From the NCBI GenBank assembly GCA_027340195.1, contig DAHWNE010000021.1, forward strand, positions 1 through 6,482: a DNA stretch of 6,482 nt. The letters are read 5' to 3'. The notes under the pieces are model-generated. The model was given only the letters and a program-made list of their open reading frames with translations, made no database searches and had not been told where the DNA came from. Position numbers and translations under genes: made by a program. Origin of the DNA: Acetobacteraceae bacterium. GTDB lineage: Bacteria > Pseudomonadota > Alphaproteobacteria > Acetobacterales > Acetobacteraceae. This document shows positions 5,719 through 6,482 of the stretch, piece after piece. Each line of letters opens with the position of its first letter. Position 1 is the first letter of the stretch.

Positions 5719-6482
5719 GTGTGCCGCTGCGGCATCGCCTGCGGGATCACCGTGCGGGCGATGGAGTGATCGAGCGACTCGAAGTCGTGATAGCCGATGG
5801 CCGCGTAGAGCTCGGCCCGGGTCTGCATCCGCTCCACCATGTTCTGGGTGCCGCCGTCGCGGCGGATGGCGGCGTAGAGTTCGGCCTGTGCCTTGTTCGC
5901 CACCCGCAACGAACTGACCGGCCAGATCACCATCCGGTAGCCCATCGCCTGGAACTCGTCGGCGGTGAAAAACGGGGTGCGGCCGAACTCGGTCATGTTG
6001 GCCAGCAGCGGCGCCTTCACCCGGGCGGCGAACTCGCGGAACATCTCGGCGGTGGTCAGCGCCTCGGGGAAAATCGCATCGGCGCCGGCTTGCAGGTAGA
6101 GTTCGGCGCGGGCCACCGCGCCGTCGATCCCCTCCGAGGCGGCGGCGTCGGTGCGGGCGATCACGAACAGGTGGCGGCGGGCTTTCGCGGCGGCGGCGAT
6201 CTTGGCCGCCATGTCGTGCGGATCGGCGAGCTTCTTGCCATTCAGGTGGCCGCATTTCTTGGGCAGCAGCTGATCCTCGATATGCACCGCCGCCGCCCCC
6301 GCATCCTCGAAGCAGCGGACCATGTGCATCACGTTGAGCGTCTCGCCGTAGCCGGTATCGCCATCGACCAGCACCGGCAGGCCGGAGGCGCGGGCCAGCT
6401 GGCGGATGAAGAAGGCGACCTCGTCCACCGTGATGATGCCGAGATCGGGCAGGCCCATCTGCGCGGTCATCGCCGCGCCGGA
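5715..6482 (-). CDS. prpB: 2-methylisocitrate lyase (partial, N-terminus beyond right edge)
   Basis: PrpB cleaves 2-methylisocitrate to pyruvate and succinate, the last step of the methylcitrate cycle that burns propionyl-CoA in the cytosol. The visible 255 residues belong to the isocitrate lyase/PEP mutase superfamily: SGAAMTAQMGLPDLG at the edge, the Mg-binding DGDTGYG (40-46 of the fragment), HIEDQ (67-71) and the catalytic loop KKCGH (75-79) with its cysteine. The C-terminal part (PEALTTAEMFREFA, ANMTEFGRTPFF, RRDGGTQNMVERMQTRAELY) matches PrpB much better than isocitrate lyase or oxaloacetate decarboxylase. Compared from memory with the 296-residue E. coli protein, about 44 N-terminal residues are missing; the reading frame is open to base 6482, so the ATG at 6470-6468 is internal, not the start. 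The TGA stop (5717-5715) overlaps the GTG start of the deacylase. prpC and prpD are not in view and may lie to the right. Confidence 0.93.
   Translation of the reverse strand, partial: SGAAMTAQMGLPDLGIITVDEVAFFIRQLARASGLPVLVDGDTGYGETLNVMHMVRCFEDAGAAAVHIEDQLLPKKCGHLNGKKLADPHDMAAKIAAAAKARRHLFVIARTDAAASEGIDGAVARAELYLQAGADAIFPEALTTAEMFREFAARVKAPLLANMTEFGRTPFFTADEFQAMGYRMVIWPVSSLRVANKAQAELYAAIRRDGGTQNMVERMQTRAELYAAIGYHDFESLDHSIARTVIPQAMPQRHT

Noticed and set aside
5719..6255. Upstream extension of the deacylase to 542 residues
   Set aside because: The extra part lies inside prpB in another frame and reads as Arg/Pro/Gly-rich low complexity. HDAC homology begins right at the GTG at 5718.

Overview
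The window is very GC-rich (roughly 70% by eye), gene-dense, and shows the strong third-position G/C bias of a high-GC alphaproteobacterium. The gene content (rpsF-rpsR-rplI, a MutT-type Nudix enzyme with a GNAT domain, a CinA-like molybdopterin-binding-fold protein, PrpB, a class I HDAC-like deacylase, a secreted DUF192 protein) fits Rhodospirillales/Acetobacteraceae-like bacteria. That placement is inference; there is no rRNA here to settle it. I see no mobile element, CRISPR array, tRNA or phage gene. This is chromosomal housekeeping DNA rather than an accessory island.

Layout. (1) Positions 648 to 1 on the minus strand hold the N-terminal 216 residues of a Na/Pi-cotransporter-family membrane protein that runs off the left edge. 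(2) About 100 bp of divergent spacer contains a GC-rich dyad. (3) On the plus strand, 750-2564 holds a fused GNAT-Nudix gene followed closely by a CinA-N/MoaB-fold protein. (4) A 152-bp spacer with at least two strong hairpins and a third imperfect one leads into the ribosomal operon rpsF-rpsR-rplI (2717-4060), whose product pair S6:S18 is a known mRNA-binding autoregulator in other bacteria. (5) A convergent spacer (4061-4156) carries a terminator-like hairpin and a second, longer imperfect palindrome. (6) On the minus strand, running leftward from 6482 to 4157, is a three-gene unit: prpB (2-methylisocitrate lyase, N-terminus beyond the right edge), an HDAC-superfamily deacylase, and a signal-peptide-bearing DUF192 protein. 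The three are joined by 4-nt stop/start overlaps (GTGA and ATGA).

How the genes may work together. The plus-strand genes deal with nucleotide-pool sanitation and translation and have no obvious shared pathway. The minus-strand unit is the most suggestive. PrpB performs the last step of the methylcitrate cycle for propionyl-CoA, and acyl-CoA synthetases of propionate and acetate metabolism are classical targets of reversible lysine acylation. A zinc-dependent deacylase translationally coupled to prpB could therefore be the eraser in that control loop. This is a hypothesis from context plus known AcuC/LdaA-type biology, not something the sequence proves.

I did not find a clearly new biological system. 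The best leads are the prpB-HDAC coupling, the structured leader of rpsF and the GNAT-Nudix fusion.
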